From: Thiodiazotropha sp040506775
GTDB taxonomy: Bacteria; Pseudomonadota; Gammaproteobacteria; Chromatiales; Chromatiaceae
Direction of reading: 5' to 3'
DNA: 64,000 bases
Assembly: GCA_040506775.1 (NCBI GenBank)
Contig: JBEVWC010000003.1
Coordinates: 240,007 to 304,006 of the forward strand
Shown: positions 63,197 through 64,000 of the stretch, piece after piece
Position numbering within the stretch: position 1 is the first letter of the stretch
Layout of the letters: every line of letters begins with the position of its first letter
The notes under the pieces: model-generated
Seen by the model: the letters and a program-made list of their open reading frames with translations, nothing else
Told to the model about the DNA's origin: nothing
The model's database searches: none
Position numbers and translations under genes: made by a program

Positions 63197-64000
63197 CCCC
63201 GCTCACCCCGAACAGACCCTGGAACAGGCCCGAAAAATTCTCAACCGGACCTTCGGTTACCACGATTTCAGATCCCCCCAGGACCAGATCATCGGACAGC
63301 TTCTCCAGGGTGGGGATGCCCTGGTGCTGATGCCTACCGGGGGAGGCAAATCCCTGTGCTACCAGATTCCGGCTCTGCTGTTGCCCGGTGTCGCGGTGGT
63401 GATATCCCCCCTTATCGCGCTCATGCAGGATCAGGTCAACGGACTGCGTCAACTGGGCATCCGGGCGGCTTTTCTCAATTCGAGCCTGAGTGCCGACGAA
63501 GCCCGGAACGTGGAGGAGAACCTTCTGGCAGGCCACTATGACCTGCTCTACCTGGCGCCGGAACGCCTGCTCATGCCGCGCACCCTGCAACTCCTGCAGG
63601 AGACGCCGCTGGCCCTGTTCGCCATCGACGAAGCCCATTGTGTCTCCCAATGGGGACATGACTTCCGCCCTGAATACATCCAGCTGTGCGTACTGCACGA
63701 ACGTTTCCCCGGTGTCCCGCGCATCGCCCTGACCGCGACGGCGGATGAACCGACCCGCGAAGAGATCGCGCAGCGACTTGCCCTGCAGCAGGCTCAACGC
63801 TTCATCGTCGGCTTTGATCGACCGAACATCCGTTACCAGATCATGGAAAACGACGGCAATGCCCGTGAGCGGCTGCTGCAGTTCATCCAGCAGGAGCATG
63901 CGGAGGATGCGGGCATCGTCTATTGCCTGTCGCGCAAACGGGTGGAGGAGACGGCCGCCTGGCTGCAAAGCCGCCAGATCAAGGCCCTGCCCTATCACGC
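63189..64000 (+). CDS. recQ: ATP-dependent DNA helicase RecQ, N-terminal part (cut by window end)
   Basis: At least 270 residues, still open at base 64000. A superfamily 2 3'-5' helicase acting in recombination and replication-fork repair. Motif 0 is FGYHDFRSPQDQII, Walker A is MPTGGGKSLCYQ, and motif II is the DEAH box in AIDEAHCVSQWGHDFRPEY. Motif III is LTATAD, and motif IV (GIVYCLSRKRVEE) begins near the end. ATG 63189 is taken; an in-frame ATG at 63180 adds three residues. The zinc-binding and HRDC domains would lie outside the window. Confidence 0.95.
   Translation, partial: MTNPAHPEQTLEQARKILNRTFGYHDFRSPQDQIIGQLLQGGDALVLMPTGGGKSLCYQIPALLLPGVAVVISPLIALMQDQVNGLRQLGIRAAFLNSSLSADEARNVEENLLAGHYDLLYLAPERLLMPRTLQLLQETPLALFAIDEAHCVSQWGHDFRPEYIQLCVLHERFPGVPRIALTATADEPTREEIAQRLALQQAQRFIVGFDRPNIRYQIMENDGNARERLLQFIQQEHAEDAGIVYCLSRKRVEETAAWLQSRQIKALPYH

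Overview
The window is about 64 kb of a GC-rich gammaproteobacterial genome. The evidence is gene order: rsxABCDGE, the pilGHIJ-chpA-chpC cluster next to gshB-tonB-yqgE-ruvX-pyrR-pyrB-pyrC' (the arrangement known from Pseudomonas), and purM-purN beside a DUF2066 gene. The repeat families and housekeeping set would fit a Chromatiales-like or sulfur-oxidiser-like lineage, but that is inference. A 100-N gap at 61084-61183 shows a draft scaffold. No rRNA, tRNA, CRISPR array or complete insertion sequence was seen.

Layout. 1-1260: 3' part of metG. 1261-2073: a repeat-dense spacer. 2089-4243: an overlapping pair, a multi-pass membrane protein and a protein with a C-terminal TIR-like/DUF4062-like domain; this is the best candidate for an undescribed, possibly defensive, system. 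4246-5819: GlxA-type AraC regulator divergent from an HD-domain hydrolase. 5939-6049: a MITE-like inverted-repeat element. 6097-9663: a CHASE-PAS-GGDEF-EAL protein with a C-terminal zinc-binding (CZB-like) module. 10115-11392: metY-like sulfhydrylase. 11697-17697: Rnf/Rsx electron-transport operon followed by rsmE. 17746-24296: accessory stretch with a low-GC PEP-CTERM protein, cold-shock protein, class-A-beta-lactamase-like hydrolase, DUF4124/pilin-like protein, a frameshifted MFS transporter and a YD-like lipoprotein. 24804-28077: B-type succinate dehydrogenase/fumarate reductase sdhCAB. 28314-32481: GT39-like glycosyltransferase and an unusual 739-residue protein with 11-residue repeats.

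32482-45830: a DUF4399 protein, zapE, and the Pil-Chp chemosensory cluster (chpC, a 2450-residue chpA, pilJ, pilI, pilH, pilG) that governs type IV pili; no pilK (CheR) or chpB (CheB) is present. 45831-46974: the largest non-coding stretch. 46975-53646: gshB, tonB3-like, yqgE, ruvX, pyrR, pyrB, a degenerate dihydroorotase pyrC', and a PyrK-like electron-transfer subunit, nearly all overlapping or closely spaced. 53775-60758: an outer-membrane barrel, CDP-alcohol phosphotransferase, DUF2066, purM-purN, DUF3108, dCMP deaminase, monothiol glutaredoxin and an HD-GYP phosphodiesterase. 60759-64000: REP-like palindromes, the gap flanked by identical 91-bp copies, an asparagine-synthase-like amidotransferase and the 5' part of recQ.

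Themes that link the genes: surface motility and c-di-GMP (Pil-Chp, TonB3-like, the GGDEF-EAL protein, HD-GYP), redox (Rnf, SdhCAB, glutathione, glutaredoxin), nucleotide synthesis (pyr, pur, dCMP deaminase), and a spread of short palindromic repeats in the spacers.
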